DNA of 64,000 bases, from NCBI GenBank assembly GCA_030141605.1, contig JAQGDQ010000226.1, positions 244,001 to 308,000 on the forward strand, written 5' to 3'. Every line of letters starts with the position of its first letter. Positions within the stretch are counted from its first letter, which is position 1. Position numbers and translations under genes: made by a program. The notes beneath the pieces are model-generated. The model had not been told where the DNA came from and ran no database searches. It was given only the letters and a program-made list of their open reading frames with translations. Shown in pieces: positions 21,022-32,136 of this stretch. The stretch is from Tubiluchus corallicola. Lineage: Eukaryota; Priapulida; Priapulimorpha; Priapulimorphida; Tubiluchidae.

Positions 21022-21170
21022 NNNNNNNNNNNNNNNNTTACACAGGTGTGGTAATACGTACACATTTTAGACATCTAACTGTTGAAGTGCTAAAGTAGTC
21101 ATTGGACAGTAATTTCACAGGCGTGATAATATGTACACATTACTAGCATCTGACTGTTGAAGTGCCAAAG
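21022..21170 (+). repeat. 75-bp minisatellite array 5 with 16-base assembly gap
   Basis: Sixteen N bases at 21022-21037 stand exactly at the left edge of the array, followed by about 1.8 units. The true number of units here is unknown and probably larger. Confidence 0.85.
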
Positions 21171-22239
21171 TACTCTTTCACGTAGCACTTCATTTTTGCA
21201 ATGGACAATTGTTTCACAGGTGCGCATAGTATTTATAAGAGGCTGTCCCACTTGTTTAGTCAACAAGCATGCTTCTGTCTTTGCAGCCATCAAAAGAAAT
21301 GTCATTAATTTTATTTGTTGTGACACAATAAACACAGTCATGTATGAGACTTAATCAGACTTTTCAATCATTGGTACAATATTAGTTTGAAACGAATTTA
21401 CCATATTTGGTGATTTTGTAACATTTGTCGTATGTGACTTCTTACTCTTAATGAATTTAAAGTCACATATAACAATTGTATGAGGAAATTGTTTTCACTA
21501 TCTTACCAGTGCAAAGGAAACGACGGGAGATTTTGCTGTTCCTGATTTTGATGTGTTACTAAGAAAATATTCATTTTCCGTAAAATCATGTCTTGAAACA
21601 TGATAACACCAGTCCAAGATGCTTCAGGCTATCTGATGTATGTTGTACTTGTAAATTTCACAGCAGCAGGACATGTGTTATGACTCGTGTATTTCACAAA
21701 TCTCTCAGACTTACTTAAATCTGCAGGCCTATGTGTAATCTTTACCTGTGTACATAATATTTTAATCTATTAATCTTATAATTGGTTTTAACCACTAGCT
21801 CTCATTTATCTTTTATCGTTTACTGTGTCCAACTAACTTTAAGGACGTTTTCATGTGTGAAATAAAATTGAAATTGAATTCAAAACTTACGTAGGTGTGG
21901 TAATGTTTATTGTATGCATCTATGAAGTACATCCAACCAGAAATCACACGTCATACACTTACTGTCTAAGCTAGAGAAAATTTATGGCCACCGTCTAACA
22001 AAACATTTTGGTCTTGCCTAATAGCGGAATTGTTTTCGTGATCCAAAGTAAACTTGCAAAGTAAAGTGCAGTTGTTCTGCCGGTGTGCTTTGTGTCTATA
22101 AAATTCTATGGCTAGAAACATTATCATTGTGGCTTGTTAATATAAATGACATTATATTGGAACTTTTGTGACAGGTGTGTTTATCAATGAAAATGCTCTG
22201 CGGTTGCAAACCTTTCTGACTTTTTTCAAATGCGATGCT
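21171..22239 (+). promoter_or_regulatory. Upstream spacer of 22240 with TATA at 22097
   Basis: Holds a frameshifted copy of the small open frame of 27276 (from about 21520), then the type 1 upstream block with TATAAAATTCTATGG at 22097, 143 bp before the ATG. Confidence 0.5.
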
Positions 22240-23121
22240 ATGATTGATTTTGCTACCATGAACACAACCGAAAGTGGGGTTACATTTTTAACAAAGTCTG
22301 TGATTTCAATAAAAGTTCTGCTGCTAATACTATTAGGTGTTGCTATAATAGCTGGAAACTTATTAGTTCTGATTGCAGTTTGTAAGATTCCTCGTTTGCA
22401 AACTAAAACAAATGTTCTTGTTGCGTCTCTTGCTGTAACTGATTTACTTGTTGGTTTATCGACACCAGCAGAATTGACCACAGTGTTGTATCCAGCTGTG
22501 TTGTCAAACCAAGTCTTTGTACTGGTACTGTACATATCTGAAGTTGGAATGGTGAATGCAAGTGCATTAAACTTGTGTCTGATAGCAGCTGAAAGATATG
22601 TGGCTGTTGTTCATTCATTCAAGTATCACACCATCGTGAGAAAAGAAGCCATTGTTGCCGCAGTTTCCATTACTTGGATTGCTGCGTTAAGCGTGGCAGC
22701 GGTTTGTGTTATTTTCACAACCATTTTCAATAAACGTGTTCTGTTATTTGTCGATGCCACTTTAGCATTTTATTTACCTGTGTTTACGATTTTTGTACTG
22801 TATGTCCTTATTTGGAGAACTGCAAGAAGGCACGTCTTGCAGATACATAGTCAAGGTCAAGGAAGCCAGGCAAACGTTATGCACATGAAAGCAACAAAAA
22901 CTTTAGCCATTGTTACCTTTGCTTTTCTGGTATGTTGGGGTCCCTCTTCTCTGTATCAGACAGTTCGTTATATATTGTCTTACGAACTTAAATATGAAAT
23001 AGTTGAGTTTTTATATGTATTTGGATTTATCAACAGTGCCATTAATCCAATCGTGTATGCACTGTCTAGCACTGATTTTAGATGGGCTTTCAAAAAAATG
23101 TTACTTTCACATGAATTGTAA
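22240..23121 (+). CDS. Class A GPCR, type 1, N-terminus shortened, intact, 293 aa
   Basis: ATG 22240 (MIDFATMNTTES). Compared with 27996, 24 bp are missing just after the ATG in frame, removing the first NTS sequon while keeping NTT. TM4-ECL2 carries the SVAAVCVIF and FNKRVLL variant. The motif after ERY reads VVHSFKYH, with serine in place of the proline found in all other copies. CWGP and NPIVY are kept. The 3' flank is cut at about 23158 and passes straight into the leader of the next copy, a deletion of spacer. Confidence 0.9.
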   Translation: MIDFATMNTTESGVTFLTKSVISIKVLLLILLGVAIIAGNLLVLIAVCKIPRLQTKTNVLVASLAVTDLLVGLSTPAELTTVLYPAVLSNQVFVLVLYISEVGMVNASALNLCLIAAERYVAVVHSFKYHTIVRKEAIVAAVSITWIAALSVAAVCVIFTTIFNKRVLLFVDATLAFYLPVFTIFVLYVLIWRTARRHVLQIHSQGQGSQANVMHMKATKTLAIVTFAFLVCWGPSSLYQTVRYILSYELKYEIVEFLYVFGFINSAINPIVYALSSTDFRWAFKKMLLSHEL

Positions 23122-23453
23122 AACTTAATGCGAAAAACTTTCACGTGAATTGCTTTCAGAAGGTGTGTTATCATAGCTATTATGCGTTTTAATGTATATA
23201 ACATCATGCTGTATCAATACTGCATGAGAATGACCATTTTATCGTTTATATATGTTGTGTTTGTTTCTATCAACCTTGCACATGCTACCATGCATGGCCA
23301 TTTTCAGATTTGCCATAGCTGGCTTTGTAGTGACAAGTAATATAAACAGTCGCGGTTGGTAACTTGTTCTGTTTTTGTAGTAAAAATTTGTAGGTCTCTA
23401 CACTTGCTTGAAGGTCTGACTTTTATTGATGACACCTAAAAAGTTCTCTGATC

Positions 23454-23848
23454 ATGAACTCGACTTCGTTTTTGGTTGATTTTACTGCAGTAAATTTAAC
23501 GGAAGACGAGACTAGTTTTTTGGCCAAAAACGAGATAGTGATAAACGTCTTGCTGTTCACGATTGCGAGCATTGCTATACTTGTGAGCATTTACTTGTTG
23601 CTTTATCAACACCAGCAGAAGTGACCACAGTGTTGTATCCAGCTGTGGCATCAAACCAAGTGTTTGTATTGGTGCTGTACGTATTTTTGCATGGAATGTT
23701 GAATGCAAGTGCATTAAACTTGTATGTGATAGCAACTGAGAGATATATAGCTGTTGTTCATCCATTCAAGTATCACACATTTGTGGGAAAAGATGCCGTT
23801 GTTGTGGCAGCAGTCCTGAAAGTATTGCCCTTATGTGCTTCTACGTGA
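23454..23848 (+). pseudogene. GPCR remnant, N-terminus plus TM2-TM4, internally deleted
   Basis: ATG 23454 starts a normal type 2 N-terminus like 16492. After TM1 (IASIAI) the ICL1 and early TM2 are missing and the frame stops at about 23620. TM2-TM3 of type 1 character (TTVLYPAVASNQ) follow in another frame with TERY and end in TM4 at 23848. It thus joins type 2 and type 1 parts. No TM5-TM7. Confidence 0.85.
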
Positions 23849-24550
23849 TAACCTTCGGTATATGTGCTATGTTCGTGTGACTGGAAGACAACAATATGCT
23901 GACATATTTGCTTCATGAATTATGTATGGTGGCAGAATGCACTTGGGATCAATGTAAGCAGATTTAACTCAAGACATGGAAAAAATATTAACTGCATCAA
24001 CTTGGGAAAAAACAGGAAGACATAAATTAGCCTTCTTTCTGTGACATCACAATCTAATACTGAGTAATCACATTGCATATCTCTCTGTGGATTCAATTTC
24101 ACCAGCACACCTGTAGGAAAATTGAGTTTGCGTAGGTGTGATAATAAAGTTATTATATGTGTATAATTACTTAAAAGTTTGCGTGATGAAAGCAGAGCAG
24201 ACTCGCTTGTTGCGCTTCCTTTTATTGCAGAATTTTCAGCAGGTGCACTTAGTGTCAGTAAACAGAAATATTGTTATCCTTTCTATAATGCATTTTTATG
24301 TAAACATTGCACCAATGCAGTGTGAGAATAACCAATAATACTTATTGTGCTGACCTTTCAGCCACATTTTACTCTGTGTTTTATTGGTATTGTAAATGTT
24401 TGTTAAACTAAGCTAATCGCTCCTTAATATGCTTGTTCTGTCTTTTATGATTTAAAGTTGTCGTGCTCTACACTTGCATGCAGTCTTGACTTTCGTCTTT
24501 AACGTAACGACAAAACGTAACGTACTTTTAACATAAAAACTACTGTGATC
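23849..24550 (+). other. Spacer and diverged type 2 leader of 24551
   Basis: No gene. AGGTGTGATAATAAAG at 24134 resembles the start of the 75-bp unit. A diverged leader is seen at about 24230-24370, with CTGACCTTTCAG ending at 24361, 190 bp before the ATG. Confidence 0.45.
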
Positions 24551-25432
24551 ATGGATTCAAATATATTTCCAGATGATTTCGCTACAACAAATGTAACAGA
24601 AAATGAGACCACGCGCGAGGTGGTGATAAAAGTCCTGATGTTCACGATTATCAGCATTGCCATAACTGCAGGAAACTTGTTAGTTCTGATTGCAGTTTAT
24701 AAAATTCCTCGTTTGCAGACTAAAACAAATGTTCTCGTTGCATCACTTGCAGTAACTGATTTACTAGTTGGTTTATCAATGCCAGCAGAAATTGCTGCTG
24801 TATCGTATCCACCGTTGAGAGCAAATGCAGCATTTGTAGTGGTGCAGCACATATTTGAATTGGGATTGATATATGCAAGCATGTTTCACCTGTGTCTGAT
24901 AGCAGCTGAAAGATACATAGCTGTTGTTCATCCATTCATGTATCACACCATCATGAGAAAAGAAGCCATTGTTGCTGCACTTTGCATTACATGGATTGTT
25001 GCTTTTATTGAGGCAGTTATTAATGATATCATCAGAATCATCTTCAAAGCACAGAGTCTTTTGATTCTTGATGATATTTTAGCATTTTATTTACCAATGT
25101 TCACGATTCTTGTACTGTATGTTGTAATTTGGAGAACTGCAAGAAGGCACGTTTTACAGATACACAGTCAGTATCAGGGCAGCCAGCCCAACGTGATGCA
25201 AATGAAAGCAACAAAAACTTTAGCCATTGTTACCGTTGCTTTCCTGGCGTGTTGGGGACCTGGGTATGTGTATGAGACGTTTATTTACATATTTTCTTAC
25301 GAAAAGACACGTAATAAAACCATATTAACTGTCATATTTGCACTTGGATTAGTCAACAGTGCTCTTAATCCAATGATATATGCATTTTCTAATACTGACT
25401 TTAAAATGGCTTTCAAAGAAATTTTGTTTTGA
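24551..25432 (+). CDS. Class A GPCR, type 2 divergent subgroup, intact, 293 aa
   Basis: ATG 24551 (MDSNIF); the open frame extends to a GTG two codons upstream, not used. Sister of 16492 with the same NDIIRIIFKAQS stretch. The N-terminus has sequons NVT and NET. ECL1 differs (SYPPLRANAAF), ECL3 is EKTRNKT, and TM7 reads GLVNSALNPMIY, a methionine inside NPxxY. FMYH replaces FKYH after ERY. Confidence 0.93.
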   Translation: MDSNIFPDDFATTNVTENETTREVVIKVLMFTIISIAITAGNLLVLIAVYKIPRLQTKTNVLVASLAVTDLLVGLSMPAEIAAVSYPPLRANAAFVVVQHIFELGLIYASMFHLCLIAAERYIAVVHPFMYHTIMRKEAIVAALCITWIVAFIEAVINDIIRIIFKAQSLLILDDILAFYLPMFTILVLYVVIWRTARRHVLQIHSQYQGSQPNVMQMKATKTLAIVTVAFLACWGPGYVYETFIYIFSYEKTRNKTILTVIFALGLVNSALNPMIYAFSNTDFKMAFKEILF

Positions 25433-26059
25433 GAAACAGTGTTAGAAAATCTCATTAACACACACATGCAACTAACATAGAACGCATTGGTAACCAACAT
25501 TTTTTGAATAGGAATAGATAACCGAACACGTTCTTGAGGCAAGTGGTTATTATATGTGCTTAGCAACCATTTAAGCAATGTTGAGGCTGTCAGTAGATTA
25601 ATGGTAAGTACTTTCAGTACCCTAACTCTTAATCGTTTCATTTTGAGCTTGTAGTGTCCCGAATCATGTAATAAGCTACTAACAATATAAATTACAGCAC
25701 CATATTTAATAATAGTAAAAACTGACAGATTGATCAATGCATAACAGATGGAAAAAATTTAATTTTATCAACTGTGTAGTAATGTCAAAATGCAGATAGT
25801 AAATTTCACAATTATTTGTATATAATGGTAATTATGAGCTTTTGCACAATCTACATTGAAATAATAATGGTTTTTGTATCTATACTATATACTGTGTGCA
25901 CTATTGTATCTGCTCTTGTTGTAATCATAGTGGTATAATATATTGATACTGAGCATGTTATTACAATTGGTTTTTGTTTCGTGTTCAATGAAATGTTTGC
26001 AGTAGGTAATGTTTTACCTGCCAATTCTGATCAGAAATGAAAAGAAATGAAATGAAATT
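25433..26059. other. 3' spacer of 24551
   Basis: Type 2 3' flank to about 25650, then an abrupt change to the type 1 downstream block (AATCATGTAATAAGCTACTA, also near 12990). No gene is seen. Confidence 0.5.
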
Positions 26060-26940
26060 TTCACAGGTGTGGTAATACATACACATTTCAGACATCTAAC
26101 TGTTGAAGTGCTAAAGTAGTCAAGGGACAATAGTTTCACAGGTGTGGTAATACATACACATTTCAGACACCTAACTGTTGAAGTGCTAAAGTAGTCATTG
26201 GACAGTAGTTTCATAGGTGTGGTAATACATACACATTTCAGACATCTAACTGTTGAAGTGCTAAAGTAGTCAAGGGACAGTAGTTTCATAGGTGTGGTAA
26301 TACATACACATTTCAGACATCTAACTGTTGAAGTGCTATAGTAGTCAAGGGACAATAGTTTCACAGGTGTGGTAATGCATACACATTTCAGACATCTAAC
26401 TGTTGAAGTGCTAAAGTAGTCAAGGGACAATAGTTTCACAGGTGTGGTAATACGTACACATTTCAGGCGCCCAAATGTTGAAGTGCTAAAGTAGTCATTG
26501 GACAATAGTTTCACAGGTGTGATATTATTCACATTACAGGCACCTAACTGTTGAAGTGCTAAAGTAGTCATTGGACAGTAGTTTCATAGGTGTGGTAATA
26601 CGTACACATTTCAGACACCTAACTGATGAAGTGCTGAAGTAGTCATTGCACAATAGTTTCATAGGTGTGGTAATACATACACATTTCAGGCGCCTAATTG
26701 TTGAAGTGCTAAAGTAGTCATTGGACAATAGTTTCACAGGTGTGGTAATACATACCCATTTTAGACACCTAACTGTTGAAGTGCTAAAGTAGTCAAGGGA
26801 CAGTAGTTTCACAGGTGTGGTAATACGTACACATTTCAAACACCTAATTCTTGAAGTGCTAAAGTAGTCAAGGGACAGTAATTTCACAGGCTGTGATAAT
26901 ATGTACACATTACTAGCATCTAACTGTCGAAGTGCCAAAG
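26060..26940 (+). repeat. 75-bp minisatellite array 6, about 12 units
   Basis: Longest array in the window. Local blocks share private variants (AGTCAAGGGACAATAG versus AGTCATTGGACAATAG; TTTCATAGG versus TTTCACAGG), which points to multi-unit duplications. Confidence 0.92.
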
Positions 26941-27995
26941 TACTCTTTCACGTAGCACTTCATTCTTGCAATGAACAATTGTTTCACAGGTGTGCATAGT
27001 GTTTATAAGATGCTGTCCCACTAGTTTAGTCAACAAGCATGCTTCTGTCTTTGCAGCCATCAAAAGAAATGTCATTAATTTTATTTGTTGTGACACAATA
27101 AACACAGTCATGTATGAGACTTAATCAGACTTTTCAATCATCGGGACCATATTAGTTTGAAACAAATTTACCAGATTTGGTGATTTTATGTGACTTCTTA
27201 CTCTTAATGAATTTAAAGTCACGTATAACAATTGTATGAGGAAATTGTTTTCACTATCTTACCAGTGCAAAGGAAATGACGGGAGATTTTGCTGTTCCTG
27301 ATTTTGATGTGTTACTAAGAAAATATTCATTTTCCATCAAACCATGCCTTGAAACATGTGATAACGCCGTCCGAGATGCTTCAGGCTATCTGATGTATGT
27401 TGTACTTGTAAACTTCACAGCAGATGGTAGGAGATATATTATAACTCGTGTATTTCACAAATCTCTCAGACTTAAATCTGCAGACCTATGTGTAATCTTT
27501 ATCTGTGTACATAATTTTTTAATCTATTAATCTTATAATTGGTTTTAGCCACTAACTTTTATTTATCTTTTATCATTTGCTGTGTCCAACTAACGTTTAG
27601 GACATTTTCATGTGTGAAATAAAATTGAAATTTAATTCAAAACTTACGTAGGTGTGGTAATGTTTATTGTATGCATCTACGAAGTCATCCAGCCAGAAAT
27701 CAGATGTCATACACCTACTGTCTAAGCTAGAGAAAATTTATGGCTACCGTCTAACAATACATATTGGTCTTGCCTAATAGCTAAAATGTTTTCGTGATCC
27801 AAAGTAAATTTGCAAAGTAAAGTGCATTTATTCTACTGGTGTGCTTTGTGTCTATAAAACTCCATGGCTAGAAACATTATCATTGTGGCTTGTTAATATA
27901 AATAACATTATATTAGATCTTTCGTGACAGGTGTGTTTATCAATGAAAATGCTCTGCTGTTGCAAACCTTTCTGACTTTTTTTGAATGCGATGCT
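26941..27995 (+). promoter_or_regulatory. Upstream spacer of 27996 with TATA at 27853
   Basis: Conserved type 1 upstream block. TATAAAACTCCATGG begins at 27853, 143 bp before the ATG. It also contains the small open frame 27276-27530, listed separately. Confidence 0.5.
27276..27530 (+). CDS. Small hypothetical ORF, 84 aa, unknown
   Basis: Begins ATGACGGGAGATTTTGC and reads MTGDFAVPDFD, followed by a mixed polar and hydrophobic sequence with two close cysteines (KPCLETCD). Decayed copies occur in the same spacer position at 14157 (truncated) and 21520 (ATG changed to ACG, frame disrupted); only the 3' part remains at about 2020. It may be a remnant exon or transposon piece duplicated with the receptors. 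I do not recognise it and doubt that it is translated. Confidence 0.3.
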   Translation: MTGDFAVPDFDVLLRKYSFSIKPCLETCDNAVRDASGYLMYVVLVNFTADGRRYIITRVFHKSLRLKSADLCVIFICVHNFLIY

Positions 27996-28976
27996 ATGAA
28001 CATGAATACGTCTTCGTTTTTGGTTGATTTTGCTACCATGAACACAACAGAAAGTGGGGTTACATTTTTCGCAAAGTCTGTGATTTCAATAAAGGTTCTG
28101 CTGCTAATACTATTAGGTATTGCTATAATAGCTGGAAACTTATTAGTTCTGATTGCAGTTTGTAAGTTTCCCCGTTTACAAACTAAAACAAATGTTCTTG
28201 TTGCGTCTCTTGCTGTAACTGATTTACCTGTTGGTTTATCAACACCAGCGGAAGTGATCACAGTGTTGTATCCATCTGTGTTGTCAAACCAAGTGTTTTT
28301 GTTGGTGCTGTACATATTTGAACTTGGAATGGTGAATGCAAGTGCATTAAACTTGTGTCTGATAGCAGCTGAAAGATATGTTGCTGTTGTTCATCCATTC
28401 AAGTATCACACCATCGTGAGAAAAGAAGCCATTGTTGCCGCACTTTCCATTACTTGGATTTTTGCTTTAACTGTGGCAGCTATTTATGTTATTTTCGTAT
28501 ACATTTTTAATGTACAAAGTCTATCAATCGTTGATGCTACTGTGTCATTTTATTTACCAGTGCTAACGATTCTTGTGCTCTATGCCCTAATTTGGAAAAC
28601 GGCAAGAAGGCACGTCTTGCAGATACACAGTCAAGGTCAAGAAAGCCAGGCAAACGTGATGCAGATGAAAGCAACAAAAACTTTAGCCATTGTTACCTTT
28701 GCTTTTCTGGTATGTTGGGGTCCCTTTTCTCTGTATCAGACAGTTTGTTATATATTGTCTTACGAAGAGAAATATGAAATAGATGAGTTTTTATATATAT
28801 TTGGATTTATCAACAGTGCCATTAATCCAATCGTGTATGCACTGTCTAGCACTGATTTTAGATGGGCTTTCAAAAAACTTGTGTTTTCACGTAAATTGTC
28901 CCATAATTTCGTTAGTAGCATGAAACTGAGAAACCGCACAAGTGAGCAAAATTCTTCAAATAGAGCACACAGTTGA
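27996..28976 (+). CDS. Class A GPCR, type 1 with full C-terminal tail, intact, 326 aa
   Basis: ATG 27996 (MNMNTSSF); the frame is open further upstream only to a GTG. Translated tail of about 30 residues after helix 8 (SSMKLRNRTSEQN), as in 11643. TM2 has TDLPVG: a proline directly follows L2.51 where all others have leucine, an unusual kink next to the sodium site. TM4-ECL2 is TVAAIYVIFVYIFNVQS, shared with 33750. The 3' flank carries the half-gene at 29087. Confidence 0.92.
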   Translation: MNMNTSSFLVDFATMNTTESGVTFFAKSVISIKVLLLILLGIAIIAGNLLVLIAVCKFPRLQTKTNVLVASLAVTDLPVGLSTPAEVITVLYPSVLSNQVFLLVLYIFELGMVNASALNLCLIAAERYVAVVHPFKYHTIVRKEAIVAALSITWIFALTVAAIYVIFVYIFNVQSLSIVDATVSFYLPVLTILVLYALIWKTARRHVLQIHSQGQESQANVMQMKATKTLAIVTFAFLVCWGPFSLYQTVCYILSYEEKYEIDEFLYIFGFINSAINPIVYALSSTDFRWAFKKLVFSRKLSHNFVSSMKLRNRTSEQNSSNRAHS

Positions 28977-29086
28977 CCAAGTTTTTTGAAGCCAACATCC
29001 AAGTAATGTTCCAAAGATGTGCTACAAAATTGAGTAACATCTTATGTGTAATAGATAGTCAGATTAACGTGCTTGATATAATGATG

Positions 29087-29659
29087 CAGAATTTGGAATG
29101 ATGAATGCAAGTTCTTTTCATCTGTGCCTGATAGCTACTGAAAGATACATATCTGTTGTTCATCTGTTCAAGTATCACACCCTCATGAGAAAAGAAGCCA
29201 TTGTTGCTGCACTTTGCATTACTTGGACTTTAGCTTTAATTCAGGCTGTTATTAATATTATATTGAGATTTATGTTTAAGATGCAGAGTATGATAATTCT
29301 TGACAATATTTTAGTCTTTTATTTACCAGTGCTTATGATTCTTGTGCTGTATGCCCTAATTTGGAGAACTGCAAGAAGACACGTCTTACAGTTACACAGT
29401 CAAGGTCATGGAAGCCAGGCAGATATAATGCAGATGAAAGCAACAAAAACCCTAGTCATCATTACCTTCACCTTTGTGGTTTTTGGGGCCCCACATGTCT
29501 GCATGACACTTTTATTTATATGATGTCTTATACAAGGAAATATTACAAAACAACGCAGATTCTATACGCACTTGCACTTATATCAATAATGCTGTTAATC
29601 CAATCATATATTGTTCTAGCAGCGACTTTAAAATGGCTTTCAAGAGCATTTCGTTTTGA
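29087..29659 (+). pseudogene. GPCR half-gene, TM3-TM7, frameshifted
   Basis: Starts in TM3 at AATTTGGAATGATG, joined to AGCTTGATATAATGA-like 3' flank. Open through TERY, TM4, TM5 and TM6 (which has FGAP instead of CWGP) to a stop at 29523. The remaining TM6-TM7 can be followed in other frames, with two shifts, to TGA at 29657-29659, ending like type 2 proteins (SSDFKMAFK). Lacks TM1-TM2 and any start region. Confidence 0.87.
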
Positions 29660-30042
29660 CAGACATTGTCACGGAATTGCATTAATCACACTCAACCGAA
29701 CAACATTCCAATATTTTTGAATTGAATTGAACAACAAACTAAAATTTTTGAAGTGAAGCAAATGGCTTAATACCATTCTTGAAATTCAACTACGTTCTAC
29801 AGGTTGCATTGCCAGTGTAGTATGTGCATGTGTATTATTTACATGTATATTTATATACGTATGCACATGGTTTTGCTGTCACTACTTCATTTACATTCAA
29901 GCTGCCTTAGCTAGACAAGACCATCAGCAATCGGGGTGTCCTCACAGCTGCCAGAGGAAGAAATTTCACTTGTTCATTGAAACAATACTGTTAAAGTCAA
30001 ATGTGAAAGTTTGTCAGAATTTGCACTATTACTCAAATTACT
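29660..30042. other. Spacer before the satellite
   Basis: No gene, no strong repeat. AT-rich unique sequence. Confidence 0.4.
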
Positions 30043-32136
30043 GTCTTTTACTTGTTTTGTATCTATTAAAAAGTTCTCATAGCTGAATAGGTTCTGTTTC
30101 ACTTGCTGTTTCTGGTGTGAAAAATGTTAACTGAGTGCCTTTCACTTGTTTTGTGTGCCAATCTATTAAAAAGTTTTCATAGCTGAATAGGTTCTGTTTC
30201 ACTTGCTGTTTCTGGTGTGAAAAGTGTTAACTGAGTGTCTTTTACTTGTTTTGTGTGCCAATCTATTAAAAAGTTTTCATAGCTGAATAGGTTCTGTTTC
30301 ACTTGCTGTTTCTGGTGTGAAAAATGTTAACTGAGTGTCTTTTACTTGTTTTGTGTGCCTATCTATTAAAAAGTCTTCATAGCTGAACAGGTTCTGTTTC
30401 ACCTTCTGTTTCTGGTGTGAAAAGTGTTAACTGAGTGTCTTTACTTGTTTTGTGTGCCTATCTATTAAAAAGTTTTCATAGCTGAACAGGTTCTGTTTCA
30501 CTTGCTGTTTCTGGTGTGAAAAATGTTAACTGAGTGTCTTTTACTTGTTTTGTGTGCCAATCTATTAAAAAGTTTTCATAGCTGAATAGGTTCTGTTTCA
30601 CTTGCTGTTTCTGGTGTGAAAAGTGTTAACTGAGTGTCTTTTACTTGTTTTGTGTGCCAATCTATTAAAAAGTTTTCATAGCTGAATAGGTTCTGTTTCA
30701 CTTGCTGTTTCTGCTGTGAAAAATGTTTACTGAGTGTCTTTTACTTGTTTTGTGTGCCTGTCTATTAAAAAGTTTTCATAGCTGAATAGGTTCTGTTTCA
30801 CTTGCTGTTTCTGGTGTGAAAAGTGTTAACTGAGTGTCTTTTACTTGTTTTGTGTGCCAATCTATTAAAAAGTTTTCATAGCTGAATAGGTTCTGTTTCA
30901 CTTGCTGTTTCTGCTGTGAAAAATGTTTACTGAGTGTCTTTTACTTGTTTTGTGTGCCTGTCTATTAAAAAGTTTTCATAGCTGAATAGGTTCTGTTTCA
31001 CTTGCTGTTTCTGGTGTGAAAAGTGTTAACTGAGTGTCTTTTACTTGTTTTGTGTGCCAATCTATTAAAAAGTTTTCATAGCTGAATAGGTTCTGTTTCA
31101 CTTGCTGTTTCTGCTGTGAAAAATGTTTACTGAGTGTCTTTTACTTGTTTTGTGTGCCTGTCTATTAAAAAGTTTTCATAGCTGAATAGGTTCTGTTTCA
31201 CTTGCTGTTTCTGGTGTGAAAAATGTTAACTGAGTGTCTTTTACTTGTTTTGTGTGCCAATCTATTAAAAAGTCTTCATAGCTGAATTGGTTCTGTTTCA
31301 CTTGCTGTTTCTGGTGTGAAAAATGTTAACTGAGTGCCTTTCACTTGTTTTGTGTGCCAATCTATTAAAAAGTTTTCATAGCTGAATAGGTTCTGTTTCA
31401 CTTGCTGTTTCTGGTGTGAAAAGTGTTAACTGAGTGCCTTTCACTTGTTTTGTGTGCCAATCTATTAAAAAGTCTTCATAGCTGAATAGGTTCTGTTTCA
31501 CTTGCTGTTTCTGGTGTGAAAAGTGTTAACTGAGTGTCTTTTACTTGTTTTGTGTGCCTGTCTATTAAAAAGTCTTCATAGCTGAATAGGTTCTGTTTCA
31601 CTTGCTGTTTCTGGTGTGAAAAATGTTAACGGAGTGTCTTTGACTTGTTTTGTGTGCCTATCTATTAAAAAGTCTTCATAGCTGAATAGGTTCTGTTTCA
31701 CTTGCTGTTTCTGGTGTGAAAAGTGTTAACTGAGTGTCTTTGACTTGTTTTGTGTGCCTATCTATTAAACAGTCTTCATAGCTGAACAGGTTCTGTTTCA
31801 CCTTCTGTTTCTGGTGTGAAAAGTGTTAACTGAGTGTCTTTACTTGTTTTGTGTGCCTATCTATTAAAAAGTTTTCATAGCTGAACAGGTTCTATTTCAC
31901 TTGCTGTTTCTGGTGTGAAAAGTGTTAACTGAGTGCCTTTCACTTGTTTTGTGTGCCTATCTATTAAAAAGTTTTCATAGCTGAATAGGTTCTGTTTCAC
32001 TTGCTGTTTCTGGTGTGAAAAGTGTTAACGGAGTGTCTTTTACTTGTTTTGTGTGCCAATCTATTAAAAAGTTTTCATAGCTGAATAGGTTCTGTTTCAC
32101 TTGCTGTTTCTGGTGTGAAAAGTGTTAACTGAGTTT
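30043..32136 (+). repeat. 100-bp satellite array, about 21 units
   Basis: Unit of 100 bp with TTTACTTGTTTTGTGTGCC, CTATTAAAAAGTTTTCATAG, GGTTCTGTTTCACTTGCTG and GAAAAGTGTTAACTGAGTG. Units are very alike. Between about 30640 and 31140 two variants alternate (GGTGTGAAAAGTGTTAAC with CCAA, and GCTGTGAAAAATGTTTAC with CCTG), giving a 200-bp higher-order repeat. Two units near 30440 and 31840 are 99 bp. Ends abruptly at GAGTTT, followed by AGGTGTGATAATAT. Confidence 0.95.

Noticed and set aside
26014-26571. Long minus-strand open frames across the 75-bp arrays (also 1319-1938, 13474-13752, 18049-18567)
   Set aside because: The unit is 75 bp, a multiple of three, so one open unit makes the whole array open. 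Copies at different sites break the frame and no start or domain is shared.
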